DNA of 64,000 bases from Rhodoblastus sp963727035 (GCA_963727035.1 CAVSEY010000018.1:248001-312000); one strand, 5' to 3'. Numbered from the stretch's first letter, positions 8,711 through 17,641 are shown. Made by a program: numbers and translations. The notes: generated from the sequence alone by a model not told the origin.

Positions 8711-8726
8711 TGGCACGGGGGTTGCT
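8711..8726 (+). promoter_or_regulatory. Sigma-54 promoter of the iscA-nifUSV-cysE-nifW unit
   Basis: TGGCACGGGGGTTGCT is a perfect match to TGGCACG-N4-TTGCW. It lies 37 bases before the iscA-type start and follows an AT-rich stretch. Together with the activator site at 8652 it indicates NifA/RpoN control. Confidence 0.93.
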
Positions 8727-8763
8727 GCGTCTTCCGCATGTCTCGCTCGCATGGAGTTGAATC

Positions 8764-9084
8764 ATGATCACGCTGACGCCAAACGCCATTTCCGCCGTCA
8801 AGACCGCCCTGTCCAATGCGGCGACGCCGGCCGAAGGTCTCCGCATCATGGTCGAGGCCGGGGGCTGCGCCGGCTACAAATATCTGATGGGCCTGGAGCG
8901 CCAGGCGCGCGAAGGCGACGCGGTGATCGAAACCGACGGCGTCAAGGTCTTCATCGACGATCTCTCGCAGGGTCATGTCTATGGCATGACGGTCGATTTC
9001 ATCACCAGCCTGGAAAGCTCGGGCTTCGTCTTCGACAACCCGAACGCCGCGTCGAAATGCTCCTGCGGCAAGTCGTTCGGCTAA
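8764..9084 (+). CDS. A-type Fe-S carrier, IscA(Nif)
   Basis: A 106-residue HesB/IscA-family protein that accepts clusters from NifU and hands them to nitrogenase proteins. The three cluster ligands are present: Cys35 in EAGGCAGYKY, and Cys99 and Cys101 in KCSCGKSFG. It is the first gene behind the sigma-54 promoter at 8711, as in many alphaproteobacterial nif clusters. Confidence 0.93.
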   Translation: MITLTPNAISAVKTALSNAATPAEGLRIMVEAGGCAGYKYLMGLERQAREGDAVIETDGVKVFIDDLSQGHVYGMTVDFITSLESSGFVFDNPNAASKCSCGKSFG

Positions 9085-9091
9085 AGCCATT

Positions 9092-9116
9092 CCCGATCCG
9101 ATCAAATCGGATCGGG
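9092..9116 (+). repeat. Hairpin between iscA and nifU
   Basis: A perfect 11-bp inverted repeat (CCCGATCCGAT / ATCGGATCGGG, 3-base loop) lies just after the iscA stop in the 138-base gap before nifU. It is not followed by a U-run. It probably sets differential stability of the iscA and nifU parts of the message, or is a dispersed repeat. Confidence 0.6.
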
Positions 9117-9222
9117 GCTCCAGATTCATGTTTTGACGCGTTTTCGCTTGCGCGGACCTTCGGTTCTTCACGCGAACCGGCGCCCACTTCGCTTGAAAAC
9201 GCTTTGCTCCGGAGGACGCCGC

Positions 9223-10218
9223 ATGTGGGACTATACCGACAAGGTCAAGGACTATTTCTTCAACCCGAAAAACGCCGGCGTTCTCGATGACGCCAACGCC
9301 GTCGGCGAAGTGGGCGCCATTTCCTGCGGCGACGCGCTGAAACTCATGCTGAAGGTCGATCCGGTCAGCCAGGTCATTCTCGAGGCCAGGTTCCAGACCT
9401 TCGGCTGCGGCTCGGCCATCGCCTCGTCGTCTGCTTTGACCGAACTGGTCATCGGCAAGACCATCGAGGAGGCGCTGAACCTCTCCAACCAGGACATCGC
9501 CGATTTCCTCGGCGGCCTGCCGCCGGAAAAGATGCATTGCTCGGTGATGGGCTATGAGGCGCTTCAGGCCGCCGTCGCCAATTTTCGTGGCGAGGTCTGG
9601 CATGACGACCACGAAGAAGGCGCGCTGGTCTGCAAGTGCTTCGGCGTCGATGAAGGCATGATCGAACGCGCGGTGCGCATGAACCGCCTGACCACGATCG
9701 AGGCGGTCACCGCCTATACCAAGGCCGGCGGCGGCTGCCTGACCTGTTTCGACGCGCTGGAAAGCGTGCTGGCCAAGGTCAATGCCGAAATGGCCGCGGA
9801 AGGCGTGCTGGCGGAAGCCGAAGCCTATAAGGTCGGCGGCGCCGATCCCGTCGCCCTCAAGAAGAACGCGCAAGCCGCGAAGGCGGCGACGAAGGCCGAG
9901 GCGCCCGCGCCTGAGCCCAAGCCGGCGCAGAAATCAGCCCCTGTGCAGATTTCGCCGCTCTCCGCGCCGCCGAAGCCGTTGACCAATCTCCAGCGCATCA
10001 GGCTGATCGAAGAAACGATCGAGGAAATCCGCCCGCTGCTGAAAAAGGACGGCGGCGATTGCGAATTGATCGACGTCGATGGCCTCAATGTCATGGTCAA
10101 GCTGTCGGGCGCCTGTGTCGGCTGTCAGGCCGCGAGCATGACCGTCAACGGCATCCAGGAGCGCCTGTCCGGCAAGCTCGGTACGCCCGTGCGGGTCATC
10201 CCCGCCAAAACTCACTAG
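9223..10218 (+). CDS. nifU: Fe-S cluster scaffold NifU
   Basis: NifU assembles [4Fe-4S] clusters from NifS-derived sulfur for nitrogenase. The 331-residue protein has three domains: an IscU-like N-terminus (Cys35, Cys62, Cys106), a central [2Fe-2S] domain (Cys137, Cys139, Cys172, Cys175) and a C-terminal Nfu domain (CVGC, Cys298 and Cys301). The first seven cysteines match the Azotobacter numbering exactly, supporting the ATG at 9223 behind GGAGGA. A long Ala/Pro/Lys linker (about 205-255) separates the last domain. Confidence 0.97.
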   Translation: MWDYTDKVKDYFFNPKNAGVLDDANAVGEVGAISCGDALKLMLKVDPVSQVILEARFQTFGCGSAIASSSALTELVIGKTIEEALNLSNQDIADFLGGLPPEKMHCSVMGYEALQAAVANFRGEVWHDDHEEGALVCKCFGVDEGMIERAVRMNRLTTIEAVTAYTKAGGGCLTCFDALESVLAKVNAEMAAEGVLAEAEAYKVGGADPVALKKNAQAAKAATKAEAPAPEPKPAQKSAPVQISPLSAPPKPLTNLQRIRLIEETIEEIRPLLKKDGGDCELIDVDGLNVMVKLSGACVGCQAASMTVNGIQERLSGKLGTPVRVIPAKTH

Positions 10219-10253
10219 ATCAGGTTCGGCGAATTCCGCCGAACACGATCTAG
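10215..10253 (+). repeat. Palindrome overlapping the nifU stop codon
   Basis: CTAGATC and GATCTAG flank a nested GTTCGGCG / CGCCGAAC stem around AATTC, giving a nearly perfect 39-base palindrome. The nifU TAG (10216-10218) lies in its left arm. Palindrome family A copy 2 follows 16 bases later, so this gap holds two stacked hairpins. Confidence 0.75.
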
Positions 10254-10268
10254 CTATTTGTTTTAACC

Positions 10269-10312
10269 GCATATTCTTGTCCAAAAAGTCTGCAACTTTT
10301 TGGGAATATGCT
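10269..10312 (+). repeat. Dispersed palindromic repeat, family A copy 2
   Basis: GCATATTC at the left pairs with GAATATGC at the right, with internal CCAAAAAGT / ACTTTTTGG arms. It lies in the nifU-nifS gap, and its right end abuts the nifS ribosome site (AGAGGAG). It is nearly identical, in opposite orientation, to copy 5 at 22025. Confidence 0.9.
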
Positions 10313-10325
10313 CCAGAGGAGCCGC

Positions 10326-11533
10326 ATGATGAGCACGGCCTATCTCGACAACAACGCCACCACCAAAGTGGACCCGCGCGTGGTGGAAGCCATGCTGCCC
10401 TACTTCACCGAGCAATTCGGCAACGCTTCCTCCATCCACGAATTCGGCGCGAGCGTCTCGGGCGGCCTGCGCAAGGCGCGCCAAGCAGGTTCAGACCCTG
10501 CTCGGCGCCGAATTCGACCACGAGATCATCTTCACTTCGGGCGGCACGGAATCCGACACCACCGCCATTCTCTCGGCGATGGAAAGCCTGCCCGAGCGCG
10601 ACGAGATCATCACCAGCAAGGTCGAGCATCCCGCTGTCCTCGCGGTCTGCCAGCATCTGGAAAAGATCGGCCGCGCCAAGGTCCATTATATCGGCGTAGA
10701 CGCCTTCGGCCGGCTCGACCTTGAGGCTTATCGCGCCGCCCTGTCGCCGCGCGTCGCTCTGGTCACCTTGATGTGGGCCAATAACGAGACCGGCACGATC
10801 TTCCCCATCGAGGGCCTCGCCGATCTCGCCAAGGAAGTCGGCGCTTTGTTCCATACCGACGCGGTTCAGGCGGTGGGCAAGGTTCCGATTGCGCTCAAGG
10901 GCTGCGTCCGTCGACATGTTGTCGCTGTCCGGACACAAGCTGCATGGCCCCAAGGGCATTGGCGCGCTTTACGTCAAGCGCGGCTCCCGCTTCAAGCCGC
11001 TGATGCGCGGCGGCCACCAGGAGCGCGGACGCCGCGCCGGCACGGAAAACGCGCCCGGCATCATCGCGCTCGGCCTCGCCTGCGAACTCGCCGGTCAATA
11101 TATGGCCGAGGAGAATTCAAGGGTGAAGGCCCTGCGCGACCGGCTGGAAAAGGGCGTGCTCGCCGCCGTGCCCAATTGTTTCGCCAATGGCGATCCCCAT
11201 GACCGCCTGCCCAACACGGCCAATATCGCCTTCGAATATGTCGAGGGCGAAGCGATCCTGCTGCATCTCAATCGCGCCGGCATCGCCGCCTCGTCGGGCT
11301 CGGCCTGCACCTCCGGCTCGCTGGAGCCGAGCCACGTGCTGCGCGCGATGAACATCCCCTTCACGGCGGCGCATGGGTCGATCCGCTTCTCGCTTTCGCG
11401 CGACACGGTGGATGAAGAGGTGGACCGGGTGATCGAGGTTTTGCCTGGGATCATCGAGAAACTGCGCGCCCTCTCGCCGTTCTGGGCCGGCGCGCAGAAG
11501 GAAGCCAAGGAATTCAAACCCGTTTACGCGTGA
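10326..11533 (+). CDS. nifS: Cysteine desulfurase NifS (two frame breaks)
   Basis: NifS is the PLP enzyme that releases sulfur from cysteine for NifU. The N-terminus (MMSTAYLDNNATTKVDP) is in one frame to about 10480. The middle from QVQTLLGAEFDHEIIF to VGKVPIALKG is in the second. The C-terminal half from SVDMLSLSGHKLHGPKG (PLP-lysine in SGHK) to KEFKPVYA is in the third. Each break (about 10478-10486 and 10900-10907) is explained by one extra base. The active-site loop SSGSACTSG is intact. The corrected protein is about 400 residues, the normal length. I treat the breaks as sequencing errors. Confidence 0.93.
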
Positions 11534-11540
11534 GGTTGCC

Positions 11541-12689
11541 ATGACCGAGGCCGGCCGCGTTTTCGTCAATGACACCACCCTGCGCGATGGCGAGCAGGCG
11601 CCCGGCGTCGCCTTCTCCCGGGCGGAGAAGGTCGCCATCGCCCGCGCGCTTGCGCAGGCTGGCGTCGACGAGATCGAGGCTGGCGCCGCCGCGATGGGCG
11701 GCGGCGAGATCGAGGCCATGGCCGCCGTCGCGGAAGCCTGCCCCGACACGCATGTCATGGCCTGGTGCCGTCTGCTCCAGTCCGACATCGACGCGGCGCG
11801 GGCCGCCGGCCTGCGCCGGGTCAATATTTCCGCCCCGATGTCGCGCCTGCAGATGCAGGTGAAGCTGAAATGCGGGCCGCAGGAGACGGCGGCGCGCGTC
11901 GCCCGCATGGTCTGCTACGCCCGCGACAAGGGCCTTGAGGTCGCGCTCGGGGGCGAGGATTCCTCGCGCGCCGAAATCCGCGACATCGGCCTCGTCGCCC
12001 GCGCGGCGGAACAGGCCGGCGCCTTCCGCCTGCGCTTCGCCGACACGCTCGGCGTCCTCGATCCTTTCGCGACCTACGACGCGATCACGGCCTTGCGCGA
12101 GGAAACCGGCCTCGAAATCGAATTCCACGGCCATGACGATCTGGGCCTGGCCACCGCCAACACCTTGGCCGCGATCCGCGCCGGCGCGCGCCACGCCAGC
12201 GTGACCGTGCTGGGATTGGGCGAACGCGCCGGCAATGCGCCGCTGGAGGAAGTCTGCGTCGCGCTGACGCGCCTCGGCGCGCTGGCGACCGGAGTCGCGC
12301 CGCAAAAGCTCGGCGCGCTGGCGCAAATCGTCGCCAAAGCCGCAAACGAAATCATCCCCCGCGCCAAAAGCATCGTCGGCGCGGATATTTTCACCCATGA
12401 ATCCGGCATTCATGTCGCCGGCCTGCTGGCCGACGTGCGCACCTATCAGGGCCTCGACCCCGCTTTGCTCGGACGCGCCCACAGAATGGTGATCGGCAAA
12501 CATTCCGGCGCGGCGGCGCTGCGCGCAGTCTGCGCGCCGGCCGGGCTCGATCTCGACGGCGAGACCGCCGCCGCCGTGCTGGGCAAGATCAAGGTGCTGG
12601 CGCAAATCGCCAAGGCCCCGCTGCCGGAACACACGGTGCTGCGGCTGGCGCGCGAGGCGCAGGAGTCGCGCCAGGGCGAGGACGCATGA
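11541..12689 (+). CDS. nifV: Homocitrate synthase NifV
   Basis: NifV condenses acetyl-CoA with 2-oxoglutarate to homocitrate, the organic ligand of FeMo-cofactor. The 382-residue frame has the DRE-TIM signature FVNDTTLRDGEQAPGVAF, the metal-binding HGHDDLGLATANT and the HESGIHVAG motif. It starts 7 bases after nifS. Its stop overlaps the cysE start (ATGA). Confidence 0.96.
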   Translation: MTEAGRVFVNDTTLRDGEQAPGVAFSRAEKVAIARALAQAGVDEIEAGAAAMGGGEIEAMAAVAEACPDTHVMAWCRLLQSDIDAARAAGLRRVNISAPMSRLQMQVKLKCGPQETAARVARMVCYARDKGLEVALGGEDSSRAEIRDIGLVARAAEQAGAFRLRFADTLGVLDPFATYDAITALREETGLEIEFHGHDDLGLATANTLAAIRAGARHASVTVLGLGERAGNAPLEEVCVALTRLGALATGVAPQKLGALAQIVAKAANEIIPRAKSIVGADIFTHESGIHVAGLLADVRTYQGLDPALLGRAHRMVIGKHSGAAALRAVCAPAGLDLDGETAAAVLGKIKVLAQIAKAPLPEHTVLRLAREAQESRQGEDA

Positions 12690-13414
12690 GCGGCCCCGGC
12701 CTTCGCGCCATTTTCGCCCAGATGCGCGAGGACGTCGCCTGCGTCGCCGGCCGCGACCCTGCCGCGCGCGGAAAGCTCGAAATCCTGCTGACCTATCCCG
12801 GCGTCCACGCCGTCATCCATTACCGGCTGGCCAATTGGCTGTGGCGGCGGGGCTTCCGCTTCGCGGCGCGCTTCCTGTCCTGGTCGTCGCGCCTCGCCAC
12901 CAATATCGACATCCACCCCGCCGCGACCATCGGCCGGCGGCTCTTCATCGACCATGGCGCCGGCGTCGTGATCGGCGCCACCGCCGAAATCGGCGCCGAT
13001 GTGACGCTCTACCATGGCGTGACGCTTGGCGGCGTCTCCTGGACCGAAGGCAAGCGCCATCCGACGCTCGAGGACGGCGTGCTCTGCGGCGCGGGCGCCA
13101 AGATCCTCGGGCCGATCCGGATCGGCAAGGGCGCTCGCATCGGCGCCAATTCGGTCGTGGTCGAAGAGGTTCCGCCCGGCGCGACCGTCGTCGGCATTCC
13201 CGGCCGCATCGTGCGCAGCCTGGACCAGCGTCGCATTCTGGCCGGCGGGCGCGTCGATCTCGAACATCATCTGATGCCGGACCCGGTCGGCGAAGCCCTG
13301 TCCTATCTGATCGATCGCGTCAATTTTCTCGAAGTGCGGGTTTCGGAATTGCGATGCGGCCCGCGTCCGGCCGGCGTCCGCGAGGCCGAGCCTCGCGAAA
13401 CTTTCAAACAATAG
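12686..13414 (+). CDS. cysE: Serine O-acetyltransferase (nif-linked CysE)
   Basis: The enzyme makes O-acetylserine, the precursor of cysteine, and so feeds NifS with sulfur. The 242-residue protein has an N-terminal helical part (about 1-70, including VHAVIHYRLANWLWRRGF), then hexapeptide-repeat left-handed beta-helix turns (DIHPAATIGRRLFIDHGAGVVIG) with the catalytic DHGAGVVIGATAEIG and YHGVTLGG segments. Clustering with nifV and nifW is usual, and coupling to nifV by a 4-base overlap supports co-regulation with nitrogenase. Confidence 0.95.
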   Translation: MSGPGLRAIFAQMREDVACVAGRDPAARGKLEILLTYPGVHAVIHYRLANWLWRRGFRFAARFLSWSSRLATNIDIHPAATIGRRLFIDHGAGVVIGATAEIGADVTLYHGVTLGGVSWTEGKRHPTLEDGVLCGAGAKILGPIRIGKGARIGANSVVVEEVPPGATVVGIPGRIVRSLDQRRILAGGRVDLEHHLMPDPVGEALSYLIDRVNFLEVRVSELRCGPRPAGVREAEPRETFKQ

Positions 13415-13423
13415 GAGCGTGAC

Positions 13424-13756
13424 ATGAGCTTGATCGTCGAAAAACTGAAAGGCCTTGGTTCGGCGGAGGAATTCTTCGCCACGCTCGAGGTGGACTACGA
13501 CCCGAAAGTGGTTTCGGTGAGCCGTCTGCACATTCTGAAGCGGATGGGACAATTGCTCGCCTCGATCGAAGAGACGGGCGGCGACGAGGCGGCGATCACG
13601 GAAAGCTGCCGCGCCGCCCTGCGCGAGGCCTATGCGGAATTCGAGACCAAGTCGCCGATCGAGACGCGGCTGTTCAAGGTGCTGAAAGACCGCGATCCCA
13701 ACGCGCCCAAGAAGAGCGCCCGCGCCTTCGTGCCGCTCTCCGACCTCACTCTCTGA
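13424..13756 (+). CDS. nifW: Nitrogenase-stabilising protein NifW
   Basis: NifW interacts with the MoFe protein and protects or helps mature it. The 110-residue protein shows the family's features: LGSAEEFFATLEVDYDPKVVSVSRLHILKRM, the central helical part, and SPIETRLFKVLKDR with FVPLSDL at the end. It is preceded by AGGAG and is the last gene of the 8711 unit. Confidence 0.95.
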   Translation: MSLIVEKLKGLGSAEEFFATLEVDYDPKVVSVSRLHILKRMGQLLASIEETGGDEAAITESCRAALREAYAEFETKSPIETRLFKVLKDRDPNAPKKSARAFVPLSDLTL

Positions 13757-13762
13757 CGTCTT

Positions 13763-13778
13763 TGTCGCTTTGCCGACA
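13763..13778 (+). promoter_or_regulatory. NifA upstream activator site for fixABCX
   Basis: TGTCGCTTTGCCGACA matches TGT-N10-ACA exactly. It starts 6 bases after nifW and lies 72 bases upstream of the -24 element at 13851, a usual spacing. Confidence 0.85.
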
Positions 13779-13850
13779 CGAGAGATCAAAGACGGACGCG
13801 ACAAGGCGGCCTCAAGAAAAATAATGACGATAAGTCAATGAGTTATGGTC

Positions 13851-13866
13851 TGGTACGGAGTTTGCG
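13851..13866 (+). promoter_or_regulatory. Sigma-54 promoter of fixABCX
   Basis: TGGTACGGAGTTTGCG fits TGGYACG-N4-TTGC with the invariant GG and GC at correct spacing. It lies 43 bases before fixA. Confidence 0.9.
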
Positions 13867-13908
13867 ACGCCATTCGCGGAAACGGCGAGACGTAAACGGA
13901 GAAGCGCG

Positions 13909-14766
13909 ATGCATATAGTGGTCTGTATCAAGCAGGTGCCGGATTCGGCGCAGATCCGCGTCCATCCGGTGACCAACACCATCATGCGCCAGGGCGTGCC
14001 GACGATCATCAATCCCTATGATCTGTTCTCGCTCGAAGAAGCCCTGCGGCTGCGCGACAAGTTCGGCGGCGAGGTGACCGTCCTGACCATGGGCCCGCCC
14101 ATGGCGTCGGATTCGCTGCGCAAGGCGCTGACCATCGGCGCCGACCGCGCCGTGCTGCTGACCGACCGCTTCTTCGCCGGCTCCGACACCCTGGCGACGT
14201 CTTTCGCCCTCGCCCAGGCGATCCGCAAGATCGGCGAGACTTTTGGGCCGCCGGACATCGTCTTCGCCGGCAAGCAGACCATCGACGGCGACACCGCCCA
14301 GGTCGGCCCCGGCGTCGCCAAGCGCCTCGGCCTGCTGCAGCTCACCTATGTCTCCGCCGTTTCGGAACTCGATCTCGAAGACCGTTCGATCACCATCGAG
14401 CGGCGCTCGGAAGGCGGCGTGCAGATCCTCAAGACCAGGCTGCCCTGCCTCATCACCATGCTCGAAGGCTCCAATGTCGTGCGGCGCGGCCGCATCGACG
14501 ACGCCTTGCGCGCCGCGCGGGCCGAAGTCGTCACCTGGAGCGCCAAGGACGCCGGGATCGAGGATGTGACCCAGTGCGGGCTGCGCGGCTCGCCGACCGT
14601 GGTGAAACGCGTCTTCGCGCCACCTCCCCGCGCGGAAAAGGCGGCGCAGATCGACCTTGCCGCCAACAAGACGCCGAAGGACATGGCCGAGGCGACGATC
14701 GAGGCGATTTTCGCCCGTACGCCGCCGCTCGAAGCCGACATGACCAAGCTCGTCGCCGGATTCTAG
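13909..14766 (+). CDS. fixA: Electron-transfer flavoprotein beta chain FixA
   Basis: FixA with FixB forms the flavin-based electron-bifurcating ETF that couples NADH oxidation to ferredoxin/flavodoxin and quinone reduction, feeding nitrogenase. The 285-residue frame begins MHIVVCIKQVPDSAQIRVHP and has the ETF-beta core VTVLTMGPPMASDSLRKALTIGADRAVLLTD and the FAGKQTIDGDTAQVGPGVA nucleotide-binding segment. It is first in fixABCX. Confidence 0.97.
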   Translation: MHIVVCIKQVPDSAQIRVHPVTNTIMRQGVPTIINPYDLFSLEEALRLRDKFGGEVTVLTMGPPMASDSLRKALTIGADRAVLLTDRFFAGSDTLATSFALAQAIRKIGETFGPPDIVFAGKQTIDGDTAQVGPGVAKRLGLLQLTYVSAVSELDLEDRSITIERRSEGGVQILKTRLPCLITMLEGSNVVRRGRIDDALRAARAEVVTWSAKDAGIEDVTQCGLRGSPTVVKRVFAPPPRAEKAAQIDLAANKTPKDMAEATIEAIFARTPPLEADMTKLVAGF

Positions 14767-14773
14767 TTTCAAC

Positions 14774-14818
14774 GCATATTCCGATCCGAAAAGTCTGCAA
14801 CTTTTCGGGAATATGCTC
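14774..14818 (+). repeat. Dispersed palindromic repeat, family A copy 3
   Basis: GCATATTCC at the left and GGAATATGC at the right flank CCGAAAAGT / ACTTTTCGG arms. It fills the fixA-fixB gap and ends immediately before the GGAG ribosome site of fixB. Confidence 0.9.
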
Positions 14819-14831
14819 AAGGAGTAGCAAC

Positions 14832-15935
14832 ATGTCCGACCAGAAGCCCGCACCGGCCGCCGGCGGCCGCGCCTCGATGAAGAAGGAGTTGCCGGAAAAG
14901 TTCCGCGACTACAAGCATGTCTGGGTGTTCGTCGAAATGGAGCGCGGCGTGGTCCACCCCGTCTCGTTCGAACTTTTGGGCGAAGGCCGCAGGCTCGCCG
15001 ACAAGCTCGGCGTGGAGCTGGTCGGCGTGGTGCTCGGCGCGCCCGGCGAGGAGGTCAAAAACGCCGCGAAGGAAAGCTTCGCCTATGGCGCCGACCTCGT
15101 TTATCTGGTCGAGCACCCGACGCTGGCCGACTATCGCAATGAGCCTTATTCGAAGGCGTTGACCGATCTGGTCAATGCGCACAAGCCGGAAATCCTGCTG
15201 CTTGGCGCGACCACGCTCGGCCGCGATCTCGCCGGCTCGGTCGCAACCACCCTTCTGACGGGCCTGACAGCGGACTGCACCGAGCTGAATGTCGACGACG
15301 ACAAGTCGCTCGCCGCGACGCGTCCGACGTTCGGCGGCTCGCTGCTGTGCACGATCTATACGCTGAACTATCGCCCGCAGATGGCGACCATTCGTCCGCG
15401 CGTGATGCGCATGCCGGCGCGCGTCGAAGGCCGCGAGGGCCGCATCGTGCCCTTCGCCGCCGATCTCGACGAAACCAACATCATCACGAAAATCCTGCGC
15501 TTCCTGCCGGACCGCGATTCCAACAAGAGCAATCTCGCCTTCGCCGATGTGGTGATCGCCGGCGGCATGGGTTTGCAGAACGCCGAAAACTTCCAGCTGG
15601 TGCGCAATCTCGCCAAGACGCTCGGCGCCGAATTCGGCTGCTCGCGCCCGCTGGTCCAGAAGGGCTGGGTTCCGGCCGAAAGGCAGATCGGCCAGACCGG
15701 CAAGACCATCCGGCCGAAGCTTTATATCGCCGCGGGCATTTCCGGCGCGATCCAGCATCGCGTCGGCGTCGAGGGCGCCGACCTGATCGTCGCCATCAAC
15801 ACCGACAAGAACGCGCCGATCTTCGACTTCGCGCATATCGGCATAACGAGCGACGCCATGCGCTTCCTGCCGGCGCTGACGGAAGCCTTCCGCCATCGCC
15901 TTTCGCCCCATTCCAAGGACCGGCTGGCGGGCTAA
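14832..15935 (+). CDS. fixB: Electron-transfer flavoprotein alpha chain FixB
   Basis: FixB is the larger ETF subunit and binds the second FAD. The start at 14832 (MSDQKPAPAAGG, behind AAGGAG) gives 367 residues. The N-terminal domain begins at KHVWVFVEMERGVVHPVSFELLGEGRRLAD, and the C-terminal FAD domain has VVIAGGMGLQNAENFQLVRNLA, the IGQTGKTIRPKLYIAAGISGAIQH signature and VAINTDKNAPIFDFAHIG. All are typical of FixB. Confidence 0.97.
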   Translation: MSDQKPAPAAGGRASMKKELPEKFRDYKHVWVFVEMERGVVHPVSFELLGEGRRLADKLGVELVGVVLGAPGEEVKNAAKESFAYGADLVYLVEHPTLADYRNEPYSKALTDLVNAHKPEILLLGATTLGRDLAGSVATTLLTGLTADCTELNVDDDKSLAATRPTFGGSLLCTIYTLNYRPQMATIRPRVMRMPARVEGREGRIVPFAADLDETNIITKILRFLPDRDSNKSNLAFADVVIAGGMGLQNAENFQLVRNLAKTLGAEFGCSRPLVQKGWVPAERQIGQTGKTIRPKLYIAAGISGAIQHRVGVEGADLIVAINTDKNAPIFDFAHIGITSDAMRFLPALTEAFRHRLSPHSKDRLAG

Positions 15936-15956
15936 GCCAGAGGTTAGGAGAGCACA

Positions 15957-17261
15957 ATGATCGACGAGAAATTCGACGCGATCGTCATCGGCGCCGGCCA
16001 CGCCGGCAACGCCGCCGCTTATACGATGGCCTCGCGCGGCATGAAGGTGCTGCAACTGGAGCGCGGCGAATATCCCGGCTCGAAGAATGTCCAGGGCGGC
16101 ATCCTCTATGCCGACATGCTGGAGAAGATCATTCCGGATTTCCGCGAGGAGGCGCCGCTGGAGCGTCACCTGATCGAGCAGCGCTTCTGGTTCATGACCG
16201 ACTCGTCGCATACCGGCATGCATTACCGGTCCGAAGACTTCAACGAGGACCGGCCCAACCGCTACACGGTCATCCGCTCGCAATTCGACCGCTGGTTCGC
16301 CCGCCAGGCGCAGGCCAAGGGCTCGATCCTGCTCAGCGAAACCACAGTGGTCGAACTGATCCAGGACGCCTATGGCAAGGTTATCGGCGTGCGCACCGAC
16401 CGCAGCGGCGGTCCGATCCACGCCGACGTGGTGGTGCTGGCGGAAGGCGTCAACGCGTTGCTCGGCGTCCGCGCCGGCCTGCGCGAAACGCCCAAGGCCG
16501 CCCATGTCGCGCTGGCGGTCAAGGAAATGCACTTCCTGCCGCCGGAAGTCATCGAACAGCGCTTCAACCTCAAGGGCAACGAGGGCGCGGTGATCGAGGC
16601 CGCCGGAACCATTTCCAAGGGAATGGCCGGCATGGGCTTCATCTACACCAACAAGGAAAGCATCTCGGTCGGCATCGGCTGCCTGGTTTCGGATTTCGCC
16701 GAAAACAAGGCCTCGCCCGCCGAACTGCTGGACTCCTTCAAGAAGCACCCGTCGGTCGCGCCGCTGATCGAGGGCTCGGAAGTCAAGGAATACGCCGCCC
16801 ATCTGATCCCGGAAGGCGGCTACAAGTCGGTGCCGCAGCTTTTCGGCGACGGCTGGGTGATCTGCGGCGACGCCGCCGGCCTCAACAACGCCGTTCATCG
16901 CGAAGGCTCCAACCTCGCCATGACCTCGGGACGGCTGGCCGGCGAGGCGATCTTCCAGATCAAGTCGCGGCGCGAGCCGATGACCGCCGCGAACCTGTCG
17001 CTCTACAAGAAATATCTCGACGACAGCTTTGTCATGAAGGATCTGCGCAAGCACAAGGACATGCCGGCGCTGCTCCACACCCAGGCGTCGAACCTTTTCC
17101 TCACCTATCCGCAGCTCGTCTCCAAGGCGATGGAGAATTTCGTCCGCGTCGACGGAACGCCCAAGCTGGAAAAGGAAAAGGACACGTTCCGCTCGTTGCG
17201 CAAGGCGCGCGGGTTTGGCGTGATCGGCGACGCCGTACGGCTCGCCCTGGCCTGGCGATAG
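15957..17261 (+). CDS. fixC: ETF-quinone oxidoreductase-like FixC
   Basis: FixC accepts electrons from FixAB and reduces quinone, the downhill branch of bifurcation. The 434-residue protein starts with an FAD-binding GxGxxG fold (AIVIGAGHAGNAAAYTMASRG). Its mid and C-terminal parts match the ETF-QO family (SVGIGCLVSDF, WVICGDAAGLNN followed by the REGSNLAMTSGRLAGEAI loop). The membrane-associated iron-sulfur domain of mitochondrial ETF-QO is absent and is supplied by FixX. Confidence 0.96.
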   Translation: MIDEKFDAIVIGAGHAGNAAAYTMASRGMKVLQLERGEYPGSKNVQGGILYADMLEKIIPDFREEAPLERHLIEQRFWFMTDSSHTGMHYRSEDFNEDRPNRYTVIRSQFDRWFARQAQAKGSILLSETTVVELIQDAYGKVIGVRTDRSGGPIHADVVVLAEGVNALLGVRAGLRETPKAAHVALAVKEMHFLPPEVIEQRFNLKGNEGAVIEAAGTISKGMAGMGFIYTNKESISVGIGCLVSDFAENKASPAELLDSFKKHPSVAPLIEGSEVKEYAAHLIPEGGYKSVPQLFGDGWVICGDAAGLNNAVHREGSNLAMTSGRLAGEAIFQIKSRREPMTAANLSLYKKYLDDSFVMKDLRKHKDMPALLHTQASNLFLTYPQLVSKAMENFVRVDGTPKLEKEKDTFRSLRKARGFGVIGDAVRLALAWR

Positions 17262-17273
17262 TTTTTGCCTTGC

Positions 17274-17317
17274 GCATATTCTTGCCCGAAAACCGGGACC
17301 ACTTTTGGGGAATATGC
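17274..17317 (+). repeat. Dispersed palindromic repeat, family A copy 4
   Basis: GCATATTC and GAATATGC arms surround CCCGAAAACCGGGACCACTTTTGGGG. It fills the fixC-fixX gap, and fixX begins 30 bases later. Confidence 0.85.
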
Positions 17318-17347
17318 GTCGAATTCAACCCAGCGATGGAGGCTAAT

Positions 17348-17641
17348 ATGGCGCAGGAATTCCAGAGGGTCGAAGAAAAGCTCTATCAGAACCGCTATGT
17401 CGTCGATTCCGGCAAGCCGCATATTTCCGTCACCGAACACAAGACGCCGTCAGCCAATCTGCTGGCCCTGACCAAGATCTGTCCGGCCGGTTGCTATACG
17501 CAGAACGAGTTGGGCCAGGTCGAAATCGCCGCCGACGGCTGCATGGAATGCGGCACCTGCCGCGTGCTCTGCGAACCGGCCGGCGAGATCGTCTGGAACT
17601 ATCCGCGCGGCGGCTACGGCGTCCTGTTCAAATTCGGCTGA
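17348..17641 (+). CDS. fixX: Ferredoxin-like protein FixX
   Basis: FixX is the [4Fe-4S] partner of FixC. With the ATG at 17348 it is 97 residues and shows the family pattern KLYQNRYVVDSGKPHI, ICPAGCY, the cluster motif GCMECGTCRVLC, and the invariant end WNYPRGGYGVLFKFG. It completes fixABCX. A GC-rich stretch follows before the next gene. Confidence 0.96.
   Translation: MAQEFQRVEEKLYQNRYVVDSGKPHISVTEHKTPSANLLALTKICPAGCYTQNELGQVEIAADGCMECGTCRVLCEPAGEIVWNYPRGGYGVLFKFG

Noticed and set aside
14817..17078. A 750-codon minus-strand open frame opposite fixB/fixC
   Set aside because: It has no domain-like sequence, is rich in Arg, His and Asp as expected of antisense frames in GC-rich genes, and overlaps fixBC, which are certain.
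15347..17341. A long open frame on the plus strand covering fixB-fixC in another register
   Set aside because: It is a shadow of fixB and fixC in GC-rich DNA. Only its last part, from the ATG at 17348, is real (FixX).
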